58,571 nt of DNA from Xanthobacter sp. NM-59 (GCF_021401125.1 NZ_JACBFQ010000017.1:1-58571); one strand, 5' to 3'; positions 17,160-26,760 are shown, counted from the first letter of the stretch. Numbers and translations are program-made. Notes: generated by a model from the letters alone, not told the origin.

Positions 17160-18377
17160 ATGGCGACCGAGATCCGCGTACCCACCCTGGGCGAATCCGT
17201 GACGGAAGCGACCATCGGCAAGTGGTTCAAGAAGCCCGGCGAGGCCGTGAAGGCCGATGAGCCCATCGTGGAGCTGGAGACGGACAAGGTGACCGTCGAG
17301 GTGCCCGCTCCGGCCGCCGGCGTGCTGGCCGAGATCATCGCCAAGGACGGTGACACCGTGGGCGTGGGCGCGCTGCTCGGCTCCATCACCGAGGGCGCCG
17401 GCGCTGCTGCTGCCGCGCCTGCCGCCGCAGCCCCGGCCCCGGCTCCCGCTCCGGCCGCTGCTCCGGCTCCGGCCGTCGCCGCCGCTCCGGTGGCTGCCGG
17501 TTCCAACGGCCCGGCCGTGGCCCGCATCGCCGCCGAGACCGGCGTCAACCCGGCCGCCGTCGCCGGCACGGGCAAGGATGGCCGCGTGACCAAGGGCGAC
17601 ATTCTCGCCGCCGTTGCCTCTGGCGTGTCCGCGGCCCCGGTCGCTGCCCCGCGCGTCGCTTCCGCCCCGGTGGATGCCGCCCGCGAGGAGCGGGTGAAGA
17701 TGACCAAGCTGCGGCAGACCATCGCCCGCCGCCTGAAGGACGCCCAGAACACCGCCGCCATGCTCACCACGTTCAACGACGTGGACATGTCCGGGGTGAT
17801 GGCCCTGCGCGCCCAGTACAAGGACGCCTTCGAGAAGAAGCACGGCACCAAGCTCGGCTTCATGGGCTTCTTCACCAAGGCCGTGATCGCGGCCCTGAAG
17901 GACCTGCCGGCGGTCAATGCCGAGATCGATGGCACCGACCTCGTCTACAAGAACTACTACAATATCGGCATCGCGGTGGGCACCGAGAAGGGCCTCGTGG
18001 TTCCGGTGGTGCGCGACGCGGACCTGATGTCGATCTCCGACATCGAGAAGCAGATCGCCAATTTCGGCAAGCGTGCCCGTGACGGCAAGCTCGGCATCGA
18101 CGAGATGCAGGGCGGCACCTTCACCATCACCAATGGCGGCATCTACGGCTCGCTGATGTCGACCCCCATCCTGAACGCGCCGCAGTCGGGCATTCTCGGC
18201 ATGCACCGCATCGAGGAGCGTCCGGTGGTGGTGAAGGGGCAGATCGTCATCAAGCCGATGATGTACCTGGCCCTGTCCTACGATCACCGCATCGTCGACG
18301 GCCGCGAGGCCGTGACCTTCCTGGTGCGTGTGAAGGAGACCCTGGAGGATCCCGCGCGTCTCGTGCTGGACCTGTGA
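17160..18377 (+). CDS. sucB: Dihydrolipoamide succinyltransferase (E2 of 2-oxoglutarate dehydrogenase)
   Basis: E2 forms the core of the complex and moves the succinyl group to CoA. The 405-residue protein has one lipoyl domain (1-78) with the lipoylated Lys43 in [13 protein letters not shown] and an Ala/Pro linker (about 80-112). The peripheral subunit-binding domain [21 protein letters not shown] and the acyltransferase domain follow, the latter with catalytic His376 and Asp380 in [13 protein letters not shown]. The single lipoyl domain is normal for an E2o. The start at 17160 ([14 protein letters not shown]) follows GGGAGG. Confidence 0.97.
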   Translation: MATEIRVPTLGESVTEATIGKWFKKPGEAVKADEPIVELETDKVTVEVPAPAAGVLAEIIAKDGDTVGVGALLGSITEGAGAAAAAPAAAAPAPAPAPAAAPAPAVAAAPVAAGSNGPAVARIAAETGVNPAAVAGTGKDGRVTKGDILAAVASGVSAAPVAAPRVASAPVDAAREERVKMTKLRQTIARRLKDAQNTAAMLTTFNDVDMSGVMALRAQYKDAFEKKHGTKLGFMGFFTKAVIAALKDLPAVNAEIDGTDLVYKNYYNIGIAVGTEKGLVVPVVRDADLMSISDIEKQIANFGKRARDGKLGIDEMQGGTFTITNGGIYGSLMSTPILNAPQSGILGMHRIEERPVVVKGQIVIKPMMYLALSYDHRIVDGREAVTFLVRVKETLEDPARLVLDL

Positions 18378-18452
18378 TGTAGCAAGGCTTGGAGTGCCCG
18401 GGGCATCGGCTGCGATGCGCCGGGCCCCTGGGCCGGTGGGGGAAGCGCCTTC

Positions 18453-19094
18453 ATGGTGGGTCACCTTTCCGAATATCTGACCCTGATGGCGGTGTTCGCG
18501 GTCGCGGCCGTCGCGCCGGGCCCGGATTTCGCGATGGTGGTGCGCCAGAGCGTGGTGCACGGCCGCCGTGCGGGGCTTTTCGCCAGCTTCGGCATCGGCA
18601 CGGCTCTTCTGCTTCATGCCAGCTATACGCTGGCGGGGCTCGGCCTGCTGGTCTCCCACTCGTTGCTCGCCTTCAGTGTGCTCAAATGGGTGGGCGCGGC
18701 CTATCTGGTCTATGTCGGCTTCAAAACCTGGAGCGCGGCGGCCGGTGGGTCGCCCGAGGTGGCGGCGGCTTCGGCTCCCGGTTTATCGCCGGGGCGCAGC
18801 TTTGCCCTCGGCTTCCTCACCAATGCGTTGAATCCCAAGGCAGTGCTGTTCTTCCTGTCGCTGTTCGGCACCGTGGTGAGCGCTGAGACGCCGCTCGTCA
18901 TCCAGGCGGGCTATGCGCTTTCCATGGCCGGGCTGCTGATCGGCTGGTACACGCTCGTCACCTTCTTCTTCACCGGGCGCGCCGTGCGTGACGGCCTTGC
19001 CCGCTTTGGCCGCTGGTTCAACCGGATCACCGGCGCGCTCCTGATCGGTCTTGGCATCCGGCTCGCTCTGCAAAGGGTCACGGCGGTGCCCTGA
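18453..19094 (+). CDS. LysE/RhtB-family amino-acid exporter
   Basis: The 213-residue protein begins with a hydrophobic helix and the family motif APGPDFAMVVRQSVVHGRRAGL. It has about six transmembrane segments, including GFLTNALNPKAVLFFLSLFG, the second LysE signature. Members export amino acids or homoserine lactones; the substrate cannot be read from sequence. It sits between sucB and lpd, 75 bp after the first and 36 bp before the second, so it is probably co-transcribed with the 2-oxoglutarate dehydrogenase genes. GGGGAAG is the ribosome site. Confidence 0.9.
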   Translation: MVGHLSEYLTLMAVFAVAAVAPGPDFAMVVRQSVVHGRRAGLFASFGIGTALLLHASYTLAGLGLLVSHSLLAFSVLKWVGAAYLVYVGFKTWSAAAGGSPEVAAASAPGLSPGRSFALGFLTNALNPKAVLFFLSLFGTVVSAETPLVIQAGYALSMAGLLIGWYTLVTFFFTGRAVRDGLARFGRWFNRITGALLIGLGIRLALQRVTAVP

Positions 19095-19130
19095 GGCGGG
19101 CGCGGCGGCCTCTCACTTCGAGGAAATCTC

Positions 19131-20534
19131 ATGTCCTACGATCTCATCATCATCGGCACCGGCCCCGGCGGCTATGTGGCGGCCATCCGCGCGGCCCAGC
19201 TCGGCCTGAAGGTGGCTGTGTGCGAGAAGCGCGGCACCCATGGCGGCACCTGCCTCAATGTGGGCTGCATCCCGTCCAAGGCGCTGCTCTATGCTTCCGA
19301 ATTCTTCGAGGAAGCCGGCCACAAGTTCGGCGAGATGGGCATCGGCGTGTCCGCGCCCAAGCTCGACCTGAAGGCCATGCTCGCGTTCAAGGACAAGGGC
19401 GTGGACGGCAATGTGAAGGGCGTCGAGTTCCTGCTCAAGAAGAACAAGGTCGATGTCTATATGGGCGTGGCCAAGATCCTGGCCCCCGGCAAGGTTGAGG
19501 TGAAGCTCAACGCGGACGGCAAGGTCGAGACCCTCGAGACCAAGAACATCCTGATCGCCACCGGCTCGGACGTGGCGCCGCTGCCGGGCGTGACCATCGA
19601 CGAGAAGCGCATCGTCTCCTCCACCGGCGCGCTGTCGCTGGACAAGGTGCCGGGCAAGCTCGTGGTGGTGGGTGCCGGCGTCATCGGCCTGGAGCTCGGC
19701 TCTGTGTGGCGGCGCCTGGGTGCTCAGGTCACCGTGGTGGAGTTCCTCGACCGCATCCTGCCCGGCATGGATGGCGAGGTGGCCCGCAACTTCCAGCGTC
19801 TGCTGGAGAAGCAGGGCTTTACCTTCAAGCTCGGCACCAAGGTGATGGGCGTCGACAGCTCGGGCAAGACCCTGAAGGTTTCGGTGGAGCCCGCCGCCGG
19901 TGGCGCCGCCGAGGTGCTGGAAGCGGATGTGGTGCTGGTGGCCATCGGCCGCATTCCCTACACCGCGGGCCTCGGCCTGGAAGAGGTGGGCGTGGCCAAG
20001 GATCCGAAGGGCCGCATCGTCACTGATGCGCACTATGCCTCCTCGGTCCCCGGCATCTATGCCATCGGCGACGTCATTGCCGGCCCCATGCTGGCCCACA
20101 AGGCCGAGGACGAGGGCGTGGCCTGCGCCGAACTGCTGGCGGGCAAGGCCGGCCACGTGAACTATGACGTCATCCCCGGCGTCGTCTACACGTTCCCGGA
20201 GGTCGCTTCCGTCGGCAAGACCGAGGAAGAGCTGAAGGCGGCCGGCATCGCCTACAAGGTGGGCAAGTTCCCCTTCACCGCCAACGGCCGCACCAAGGTG
20301 AACAACACCACCGACGGCTTCGTGAAGATCCTGGCCGACGCCGCCACCGACCGCGTGCTGGGTGCCCACATCATCGGCCCTGAGGCGGGCGAGATGATCC
20401 ACGAATGTGCGGTGCTGATGGAGTTCGCCGGCTCGTCCGAGGATCTCGCGCGCACCTGCCACGCCCACCCCACCCGCTCGGAAGCGGTGAAGGAGGCGGC
20501 GATGGCCGTGGAGAAGCGCGCCATCCACATGTGA
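19131..20534 (+). CDS. lpdA: Dihydrolipoyl dehydrogenase (E3)
   Basis: E3 reoxidises dihydrolipoamide on E2 and reduces NAD. The 467-residue flavoprotein has FAD motif [17 protein letters not shown] and the redox disulfide Cys41/Cys46 in [16 protein letters not shown]. The NAD motif [13 protein letters not shown], the second FAD motif [20 protein letters not shown] and the C-terminal catalytic [14 protein letters not shown] complete it. It closes the TCA operon and is followed by a strong intrinsic terminator. It would serve the 2-oxoglutarate complex and perhaps others. Confidence 0.97.
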   Translation: MSYDLIIIGTGPGGYVAAIRAAQLGLKVAVCEKRGTHGGTCLNVGCIPSKALLYASEFFEEAGHKFGEMGIGVSAPKLDLKAMLAFKDKGVDGNVKGVEFLLKKNKVDVYMGVAKILAPGKVEVKLNADGKVETLETKNILIATGSDVAPLPGVTIDEKRIVSSTGALSLDKVPGKLVVVGAGVIGLELGSVWRRLGAQVTVVEFLDRILPGMDGEVARNFQRLLEKQGFTFKLGTKVMGVDSSGKTLKVSVEPAAGGAAEVLEADVVLVAIGRIPYTAGLGLEEVGVAKDPKGRIVTDAHYASSVPGIYAIGDVIAGPMLAHKAEDEGVACAELLAGKAGHVNYDVIPGVVYTFPEVASVGKTEEELKAAGIAYKVGKFPFTANGRTKVNNTTDGFVKILADAATDRVLGAHIIGPEAGEMIHECAVLMEFAGSSEDLARTCHAHPTRSEAVKEAAMAVEKRAIHM

Positions 20535-20630
20535 TCGCGGCCCTGTCGCAGGCGCGTGGGGTTTCCCCGCGCGGCCTGCCTCCGGGCTCGCCTGTCCCCC
20601 GGTCCGCGACCGGGGCGCAGCACAAGAACC

Positions 20631-20672
20631 ACGGGCCGGCCGAGGGAAGCTCGGGCCGGCCCGTTGTTTTTT
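20631..20672 (+). terminator. Rho-independent terminator of the sucCDAB-lpd block
   Basis: A GC-rich stem of 14 pairs with a single bulge (ACGGGCCGGCC-GAG / CTCGGGCCGGCCCGT) and a 5-nt loop is followed by TGTTTTTT, about 100 bases after the lpd stop. Confidence 0.9.
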
Positions 20673-20678
20673 GCGCGC

Positions 20679-20715
20679 AAAAAAAGACCCCTCGGGACGG
20701 GTGTCCGGAGGGGTT
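20679..20715 (-). terminator. Rho-independent terminator of the VOC gene
   Basis: On the minus strand, a stem formed by AACCCCTCCGGAC and GTCCCGAGGGGTC with an ACCC loop is followed by TTTTTTT. It lies about 120 bases beyond the stop of the gene at 20836-21270 and back to back with the lpd terminator. Confidence 0.9.
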
Positions 20716-20835
20716 GGAAGGAGGTCACTTGGTCTTTCGGCAACGCCGATCGATAGGGTGAAGATGGAGTGGTTTGGCTAATAAAGGGTTTCTGCCAAAC
20801 CTTATGTCCCCAGAGCCGCGGCGGCTTTCGGCTTC

Positions 20836-21270
20836 CTACTGGGCGGAGTAGGTGACCGCCTCGATGCGCCAGCCGTCCGGATCTTTGATGAAGGCGGCAT
20901 AATAGGTTTCGCCATATTGCGGGCGCGGGCCCGGGCCGCCATTGTCGGTGCCGCCATTGGCGAGGCCGGCGGCGTGGAAGGCGTGGACGGCCGCGCGGTC
21001 AGGCGCGCAGAAGCACAGGTGGAAGCCGGGCGGACACTGGATGGGGTCCGGGCGCAGTTCCACCCAGAAGGGCGCGGAACCCGGGGGGCTGTCGGGCGCG
21101 GGCAGGGCGCCGGCGGGGCCCCAGCAGGCGGAGGTGCCCCCATCATCGGAATAATCCGCCACCTTCACCAGTCCGAGCGGCGCCAGCACCGCATCATAGA
21201 AGGCGATGGCTCTTTTCAGGTCGGTGGTGCCCAGGGACATGTGCTCGATGACGGGACGCACGGGCGTCAT
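20836..21270 (-). CDS. VOC-superfamily (glyoxalase/bleomycin-resistance-like) protein
   Basis: The 144-residue single-domain VOC protein reads VIEHMSLGTTDLKRAIAFYDAVLAPLGL at the start and YYAAFIKDPDGWRIEAVTYS at the end. His and Glu at the usual VOC metal positions (VIEH and RIEA) fit a metal-dependent lyase, dioxygenase or resistance protein; the substrate is unknown. I start it at 21270 (MTPVRPVIEH) rather than using a non-homologous 49-residue extension. A perfect 10-bp inverted repeat lies 54 bp upstream and a strong terminator follows. Confidence 0.88.
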   Translation of the reverse strand: MTPVRPVIEHMSLGTTDLKRAIAFYDAVLAPLGLVKVADYSDDGGTSACWGPAGALPAPDSPPGSAPFWVELRPDPIQCPPGFHLCFCAPDRAAVHAFHAAGLANGGTDNGGPGPRPQYGETYYAAFIKDPDGWRIEAVTYSAQ

Positions 21271-21323
21271 GGAAGGCCTCGTTGTGTTGGGCGGCGACGC
21301 ATGCCGCGGCGCAATTACAGCAC

Positions 21324-21358
21324 TTTCCTCACAATATTCCATACTTCCTGTGAGGAAA
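21324..21358. promoter_or_regulatory. Perfect 10-bp inverted repeat between xerC and the VOC gene
   Basis: TTTCCTCACA and its exact complement TGTGAGGAAA are separated by 15 AT-rich bases. The site lies 54-88 bp before the VOC start and 56 bp after the xerC stop. It has no T-tract on either strand, so an operator is more likely than a terminator. Confidence 0.55.
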
Positions 21359-21413
21359 ATTTCGCCTTCACTGCCCATCCCGCGGGCAGCGCCACAAAAT
21401 GCCTCGCGCCCGC

Positions 21414-22391
21414 TCACGCCCGCGGGTGGGCCGCGCGATAGGCGGCCATGAGTGAGGCGGCGTCCACGTCGGTGTAGATCTGAGTGGTGGCGAGGGAGGC
21501 GTGTCCCAGCAGTTCCTGGATGGCGCGCAGATCCCCGCCGCGCGACAGCAGGTGCGTGGCGAACGAGTGGCGCAGGGCGTGGGGCGTGGCGCTCTCCGGC
21601 AGGGCCAGGGCGCCGCGCATGCTCTCAATGGCGAGCTGCACGATGCGCGGGGAGAGCGGCCCGCCTTTGACGCCGCGGAAAAGGGGGCGGTCCGGCGCCA
21701 GCACATGGGGGCATAGCGCCTTGTATTCCGCGATGGCCTGCGCGACAGGAGCGATGATTGGCACCATTCGCGTCTTGTTGCCCTTGCCAGTCACCGTGAT
21801 CTGGTCGGTTCCCGCCGTCACCATTCCCGCCGAAAGGCCCAGCGCCTCGGAAATGCGGAGCCCTGCGCCGTAGAGCAGCGCGATCACGGCGGCATCGCGC
21901 GCCAGCACCCAAGGCTCGCGCGCCTCGCCGGCCCGCGTCGCCGGGTCCGCAAGGGCCCGCGCGGCGGCGATGGAAACGGGCTTGGGCAGGCTTTTGGGCA
22001 CCTTGGGCGCGCGCACCGCGGCCAGCGCCCCCACCTTGCCCTGTCCCTCCCGCTCCAGATGGCGGGCGAAGGAGCGGGCGGCGGCGAGCAGGCGCACCAG
22101 GGTTCGCGGCGCCACCCCCTCCGCCCGCCGCGCGGCCAGAACCGTGCGCACATCCGCCGGCCGCAGGGCCGCGAGAGCCGGAAGGTCCGGTCGCTCACCC
22201 AGGTGGACGGTGAGGTGGTGCAGCACGGTGGCGAGGTCGCGCGCATAGGCCTCCAGCGTTTTTTGCGAAAGGCGGCGCTCGTGGGCCAGGCGTGCCAGCC
22301 AGGCCTCGGCGGCCCGCCCCACATCGGGCGTGGCGGCGGACATGAGGCCGTGGGCGGCGCGCGCGGCGCGGTCCCGATCGGTCATGGCCAT
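21414..22391 (-). CDS. xerC: Tyrosine recombinase XerC
   Basis: XerC with XerD resolves chromosome dimers at dif. The 325-residue protein has an N-terminal SAM-like core-binding domain (WLARLAHERRLSQKTLEAYARDL) and a C-terminal catalytic domain with Arg in GAGLRISEAL, Lys in VTGKGNKTR, HALRHSFATHLL, LLGHASLATTQ and the nucleophile in IYTDVD. All pentad residues are present, so it should be active. It is a housekeeping gene here: no attachment site or cargo is visible. GGAG eight bases upstream supports the ATG at 22391. Confidence 0.93.
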   Translation of the reverse strand: MAMTDRDRAARAAHGLMSAATPDVGRAAEAWLARLAHERRLSQKTLEAYARDLATVLHHLTVHLGERPDLPALAALRPADVRTVLAARRAEGVAPRTLVRLLAAARSFARHLEREGQGKVGALAAVRAPKVPKSLPKPVSIAAARALADPATRAGEAREPWVLARDAAVIALLYGAGLRISEALGLSAGMVTAGTDQITVTGKGNKTRMVPIIAPVAQAIAEYKALCPHVLAPDRPLFRGVKGGPLSPRIVQLAIESMRGALALPESATPHALRHSFATHLLSRGGDLRAIQELLGHASLATTQIYTDVDAASLMAAYRAAHPRA

Positions 22392-22758
22392 GGCGAGATC
22401 TCCTGCATGTGGTCGGGCTGGACGTAAGCCCGCGCGTGCGACACTGCCCCGCCGACCATTGCCATTTTGCTGACGCGGATCCGGCGCGACCGCACCGGGG
22501 CGCGGCGCGCGGCCCTGAACTTGCTTGCTCAGGGTATCGCATGCGGGGGATCATTGTCTCCGTGGCGGCTCGCAGCATCACCCGGCCGCTGAGGCGCCTT
22601 TGGCACAAGCCTTGTAACTCTTTGTTTTAAGCCAGTGTTCGTCGCGTGCCGGGGCCATTTCCACAGCGCCCCGCGCGGTGCGGATCGCGACAGGAGCGCG
22701 GGGTGTCGGGTTGCCCCCACTTGCGCCGGGATGCACCACCATCGTGAGACAGGAGCCC
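22392..22758 (+). other. 367-bp divergent region between xerC and an unknown gene
   Basis: No gene is seen. TGGCACAAGCCTTGT at 22601-22615 resembles a sigma-54 promoter facing the gene at 22759 but has GT instead of the near-invariant GC at -12. TTGTAA and TTTTAA nearby (22612-22630) could instead belong to a sigma-70-type promoter. Confidence 0.3.
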
Positions 22759-23241
22759 ATGCCCGTCGATTTCAGCCACCCGCTGCGCCAGTGGTTGCCG
22801 ACCGTCACCTACGAGGCCTTTCATCCGGCTTTGCCCCAGATGGTGCTGGGGCGACTGCCCGAGCCGGTCTCCATCGCGGTGGGGCGCGCCTACAAGGGGT
22901 GGATCGTGGAGACGCCGCAGGAACGCGACGTCCTCGAGGCCGCGTTCGAGCGCCCCATTCCCCAGCCCGAGCCGGGGCGGCTGAACTTCAAGTCCGGGCC
23001 CGACGCGGCCTGTTCGTCGCCGTCCCACGGTGCGCCCTTCGTCGCCCTTTATGAGCCGCCGTCCGCCGGCTGGCCGTTCCTGGTGCTTTCCGCCTGGCCC
23101 GAGGATCGCGAGCGGCGCACGCGCATCCAGCGCGACCGATACATCTGGGAGACGTTTCCCACCGCCGACGCCGCGCAGGCGGAGCTGGACCGCCTGTCCG
23201 CGCTTCTGCCCGGCGCGCCGGTGCTTGTGGCGCGGGGATAG
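22759..23241 (+). CDS. Conserved-looking hypothetical protein, 160 residues
   Basis: I do not recognise the family. The protein is soluble with no signal peptide or membrane segment. It has a Pro/Trp-rich globular stretch (HPLRQWLPTVTYEAFHPALP, GWPFLVLSAWPEDRERR) and a helical end (YIWETFPTADAAQAELDRLSALL). AGGAG four bases before the ATG at 22759 and codon use like the neighbours argue that it is real. Its last codons are copied in the diverged tandem repeat that follows it (23206-23827). Confidence 0.65.
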   Translation: MPVDFSHPLRQWLPTVTYEAFHPALPQMVLGRLPEPVSIAVGRAYKGWIVETPQERDVLEAAFERPIPQPEPGRLNFKSGPDAACSSPSHGAPFVALYEPPSAGWPFLVLSAWPEDRERRTRIQRDRYIWETFPTADAAQAELDRLSALLPGAPVLVARG

Positions 23242-23827
23242 GCGCAATGCTTCCCGCAAGCCGCCGCGACAGGGAGCAGGGGCGCGCGGTTCGCCGCGAG
23301 GGGCGGCCACGCAGGGGCACCAGCCCAAGCGTGTCGGCCAAGGTACGGTGGCGCGCAGCTTCAGTAGGCGGTGGGGGGGAGCGCAGGTCGCCCCGGGCGG
23401 CGGATGAATGGTGTTCGCGAGGCGCGGGTTGGGGGAGCGCGCACCCCCTCCGGGCTTGGCTGGTGAGCGAAGGGCCCGAGCCGCGACGGCCAAAGGGAAG
23501 GCGCCCGCAATTGTATCTGCCCGGCGCGCTGGTTCTTGCCGCGTGAGGATAGGGCGATCGCCTCCCGCAAGCCGCGGGGACAGGACGCAGGGGCGCAGTT
23601 CGCAGCGAGGGGCGGGCCATGCTGGGGGCACCAGCGAGAGCGTGTTGGCCAAGGTGCGGTGGTGCGCTGCTTTAGCAGGGGGCGGGCGTGGAGCGCAGGT
23701 CGTCCCGGAGCAGCGGACGAATGGTGTTCGCGAGGCGCGGGTTGGGGACCGCGCGTGCCGATGGCCGCGGCTGGTGAGCGAAGGGCCCGCGCCGTAACAG
23801 CCAAACGGAACGGGCCCTCAATCGCAA
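23206..23827. repeat. Two diverged tandem copies of a ~311-bp unit that begins inside the 3' end of a gene
   Basis: Unit A (23206-23516) and unit B (23517-23827) align throughout. Shared landmarks include CTGCCCGGCGCGC at both starts, CAATGGTGTTCGCGAGGCG-type blocks (ATGGTGTTCGCGAGGCGCGG) and GGTGAGCGAAGGGCCCG. The first 36 bases of unit A are the last 12 codons of the 160-residue hypothetical gene; unit B repeats them in non-coding DNA. Divergence is substantial, so the duplication is not recent. Confidence 0.85.
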
Positions 23828-25098
23828 TGCTGCTGGCAGGTGCCCCCACTTCGCGGTGCTGCTGCGTTGGTTTCCCCTTTTCCTTCCGCCAGTGCCCTCG
23901 CGGAGGTGGCCGAGGACCGGCGGACATTTGGCGCCCGAGGCGTGGCTTATGGCCGACCGTCGGGGGCGCCTCATGCCGCGGCTCCCCTGTCCACTGCGGC
24001 AGGGCGAGGCGTGGGACGCTAAGTGCGGCGCCGCAGCGAAAGGCAGCGCCGGGGAGAGCCACAAGGTCACGACACGTTCCGCGCTGAGCTTCGGCGGGAC
24101 CGGTGCGGTGCTGGCGCCCTCCCTCATCCTCCCCGGATGGGGCGGGCGAATGAGGCGCCTGCCAGCCCCAGTTTCATGAATGCCGATCCGTCCTTGCGGA
24201 AAGGGGCAGGCCGAGTGGGCCGGACGAGCGCCGTCACCACAGGTCAAACGACTGAAGGAAGGCACCGGCAGCCGCCCAATGCCAATGAGGCAGCGTAGCC
24301 GGGTGGCGGCATCGTGGCCCCGTCATCGCTCCGCACGCCTCAGCCGGCCCCGAGGCCGCGTGTCCCAAGGCTGCATGTCCCTCAGGCGTGCGTCACTTGG
24401 AGGGAGCGCCTCTGATGTCGAGGGGCGAGATGCTCCCCTTTCATGCCAGGGACCGCCGGGAGCCGTGTGTCCAAGCTGTCCTCTGGCAATACGCTGAGGC
24501 CGGGGCTGCGCCTCGGGCGGCCTGTGTCTTCCGCCTCTGGCATGCATCTCCATGCCGAATCTCGGGCGATGCAGCCCCGCAGGTGGCAAGTGCCTAGAAA
24601 GGGAAGAAGAACTTCCGATTCCAAGGGTCGAGTTGATCTCTCAATCGCACCACGGGGCGGCAGTGCCTGCCGTCCATGCCGTCCCCTGGTGATGTCGATG
24701 ATGCGGGTGAGCGGGCTGGACCTGCTGGGGCACCGCCGTTGTACGCCTCTGCCGCCGGCTCCGGGGCGAGGTCGCGCCCGGCAGCCGGTGCGCAGAGAAG
24801 AGCCGGAGCGGCGCTCCTGGTTCCCTGGGGGGGCGGTCCAAGAGCCCCGCCAGCGGTTGGCGCCGCCGTGTGTTCACGCCAGCCTCTGGCAACGCCGCAT
24901 TTTGGCAGCAGCGGGCGGCAAGAAAACCCCTTGCTCCGCAGCACAGGCATTGTCCGCACGGCGCGCGTGGGAGCCACATGCAATTCCTCGCCGCTGCCCG
25001 CCGCACGCGATCCCACCGGAACAGCCACCCGTTCCGGGCCTGCGATCAAGCGGGAGCGATCCCTCGACATCGGGCGAGGGTGGGGGCATAGGCGTGCC
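23828..25098. other. 1.27-kb stretch with no recognisable gene
   Basis: Several open frames exist on both strands, as expected at this GC content. None has a convincing start, codon pattern or recognisable motif. No RNA gene, transposase or integrase remnant was recognised. With the repeat before it, the gene-free interval reaches about 1.86 kb, by far the longest in the window. Confidence 0.6.
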
Positions 25099-26760
25099 AT
25101 GTCGTCTCCCGCGCAAGCCGGCTCCGAGGGGCCCGGCGCCACCACCCCCATTGCCGCCCGCACGTCCATGGTCGCGGCGGCGACGCTGGCGTCGCGGGTG
25201 CTCGGCTTCGTGCGCGATGCCGCCACGGCCGCTATTCTCGGCGTCGGCCCGGTGGCGGATGCGCTCACCGCCGCCCTCTCTTTGCCCCTGCTGGCGCGGC
25301 GATTGTTGGCGGAAGGGGCGTTCAACCTCGCCTTCATTCCCGCGTTGGTGCGGGCGGAGCGCGGCGGCGGACCGGCTGCCCGGCGGCTGGCGGGGGCGAC
25401 GCTGGTGCTGCTGGCAGGCGTGCTGCTCGCCCTCGCCTTGCTGGCGGTGGCGTTCATGCCGCAGCTGATCCGCCTCCTGGCGCCGGGTTTCCAGCCGGAT
25501 GGAGATCGCGCCGACGTTGCCATCCTGTGCGGGCGGGTGGCCGTGCTCTACCTGCCGCTGGCGGGGCTCGCCGCCATCTACGGGGGCATCGCGAACAATG
25601 CCCAGCGCGTGCTGCTGGCCGCCCTGGCACCGCTGGCGGCCAACCTGACCGTGCTGGCCGCCATTTTCGTGCTGCTGCTGCGAGGGCTGGTGGCCAGTGA
25701 TGTGGCTGCCTTCGCCATTGCCGGCGCCACGGTGGCCGCGGGCGTGAGTCAATGGGCGTTGATGATGGCGGCGGCGCGCGGATGCCCCGCCGCCCCCGCC
25801 CTTGGAAGGCGGGCCTTCGGGACCCACGCCGCCGACGCGGCGCCGCGCCGGCCATTCCATCCGGCGGCGCATGGAATGCCGGCCTTGCGGGCAGGGCTGG
25901 CCGCACTGCCCTGGCGGGCGGCCTGGGCTGTGCTGCGGGCGGCGTCTCCTGCTTTGCTGTTCGCGGGGCTCAGCCAGTTCCGAATCATCATCGCCGCGGC
26001 CTTCGCCTCGGGCACCGAGGGGGCGGTGGCGGCACTCAATTACGCTCAGCGGCTGATGGACCTGCCCCTGGGGCTGGTGGGGGCCAGCGCCGGGGCAGTG
26101 CTGGTGCCTCTGCTGGCCCGCCACGCGGCGGAGAAGAGCAGGGCCGGCGCCGAGGCCGCCAGCAATGCCATGCTCACCGCCCTGGCCTTCGCTCTGCCGG
26201 CCGCCATCGGCCTGGCCGTCCTGGCCCATCCCATCGTGGTGGTGCTGTTTCAGCGCGGCGCCTTCGATGCGGAGGATTCCCGCCTCACCGCGACCCTGCT
26301 GGCGGTGCTGGCCATTGCCCTGCCGGCGCAGGGGCTGGAGCGTATACTGTCCGCCACGGCGGCGGCAGCTGGCCTCGTGCGCGGCGCTGAGCGCATCGCG
26401 CTGGCCTCGCTGGCGCTGTGTCTGGCCGCCGCGGCGCTGGCGACGCCGCTTGCCGGTCCGGTCGGGGCCGCCGCGAGCGTGGGGCTCTCCGCCTTCGCCT
26501 CGCTTGTCGTGTTCACGGCGCTGCTGGCGTGGCGCGGGGCCCTGAGCCTCGACCGGCGGGTGGTCGCCACCGCGGCGGGCCTCCTGGGCGCGGCTCTGCT
26601 CATGGGCGCGGCGGTGGGGACGAGCGCCGCGTGCTGGGCCGCACCGGCCAGCGAACTCGCACGCGCGGGCCGCCTCGCGGTCCTCGTGGGGCTCGGCGTG
26701 GTGGTCTATGGCGCGTGCGGGCTGCTGCTGAAGCGCCTGATCCGCCGCCTGGCGGCATGA
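25099..26760 (+). CDS. murJ: MurJ, lipid II flippase
   Basis: MurJ moves lipid II across the inner membrane for peptidoglycan synthesis. The 553-residue MOP-superfamily protein has the expected 13-14 membrane helices and family motifs: TLASRVLGFVRDAATAAILG near the start, AEGAFNLAFIPAL, LRAASPALLFAGLSQ, YAQRLMDLPLGLVGASAGAVLVPLLA and VLFQRGAFDAEDS. I start it at 25099 (MSSPAQAGSEGPGATTPIAARTS), dropping a 141-residue extension into non-coding DNA; the ribosome site is weak. In many relatives it is followed by trpS, as here. Confidence 0.92.
   Translation: MSSPAQAGSEGPGATTPIAARTSMVAAATLASRVLGFVRDAATAAILGVGPVADALTAALSLPLLARRLLAEGAFNLAFIPALVRAERGGGPAARRLAGATLVLLAGVLLALALLAVAFMPQLIRLLAPGFQPDGDRADVAILCGRVAVLYLPLAGLAAIYGGIANNAQRVLLAALAPLAANLTVLAAIFVLLLRGLVASDVAAFAIAGATVAAGVSQWALMMAAARGCPAAPALGRRAFGTHAADAAPRRPFHPAAHGMPALRAGLAALPWRAAWAVLRAASPALLFAGLSQFRIIIAAAFASGTEGAVAALNYAQRLMDLPLGLVGASAGAVLVPLLARHAAEKSRAGAEAASNAMLTALAFALPAAIGLAVLAHPIVVVLFQRGAFDAEDSRLTATLLAVLAIALPAQGLERILSATAAAAGLVRGAERIALASLALCLAAAALATPLAGPVGAAASVGLSAFASLVVFTALLAWRGALSLDRRVVATAAGLLGAALLMGAAVGTSAACWAAPASELARAGRLAVLVGLGVVVYGACGLLLKRLIRRLAA

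Noticed and set aside
21414-22391. The tyrosine recombinase as a sign of a mobile element
   Set aside because: The sequence matches XerC and there are no direct repeats, cargo genes or target site next to it.
22627-24265. Several minus-strand frames in the repeat region with repeated Pro/Arg-rich segments
   Set aside because: The shared segments come from the duplicated DNA itself; none has a ribosome site or recognisable domain.
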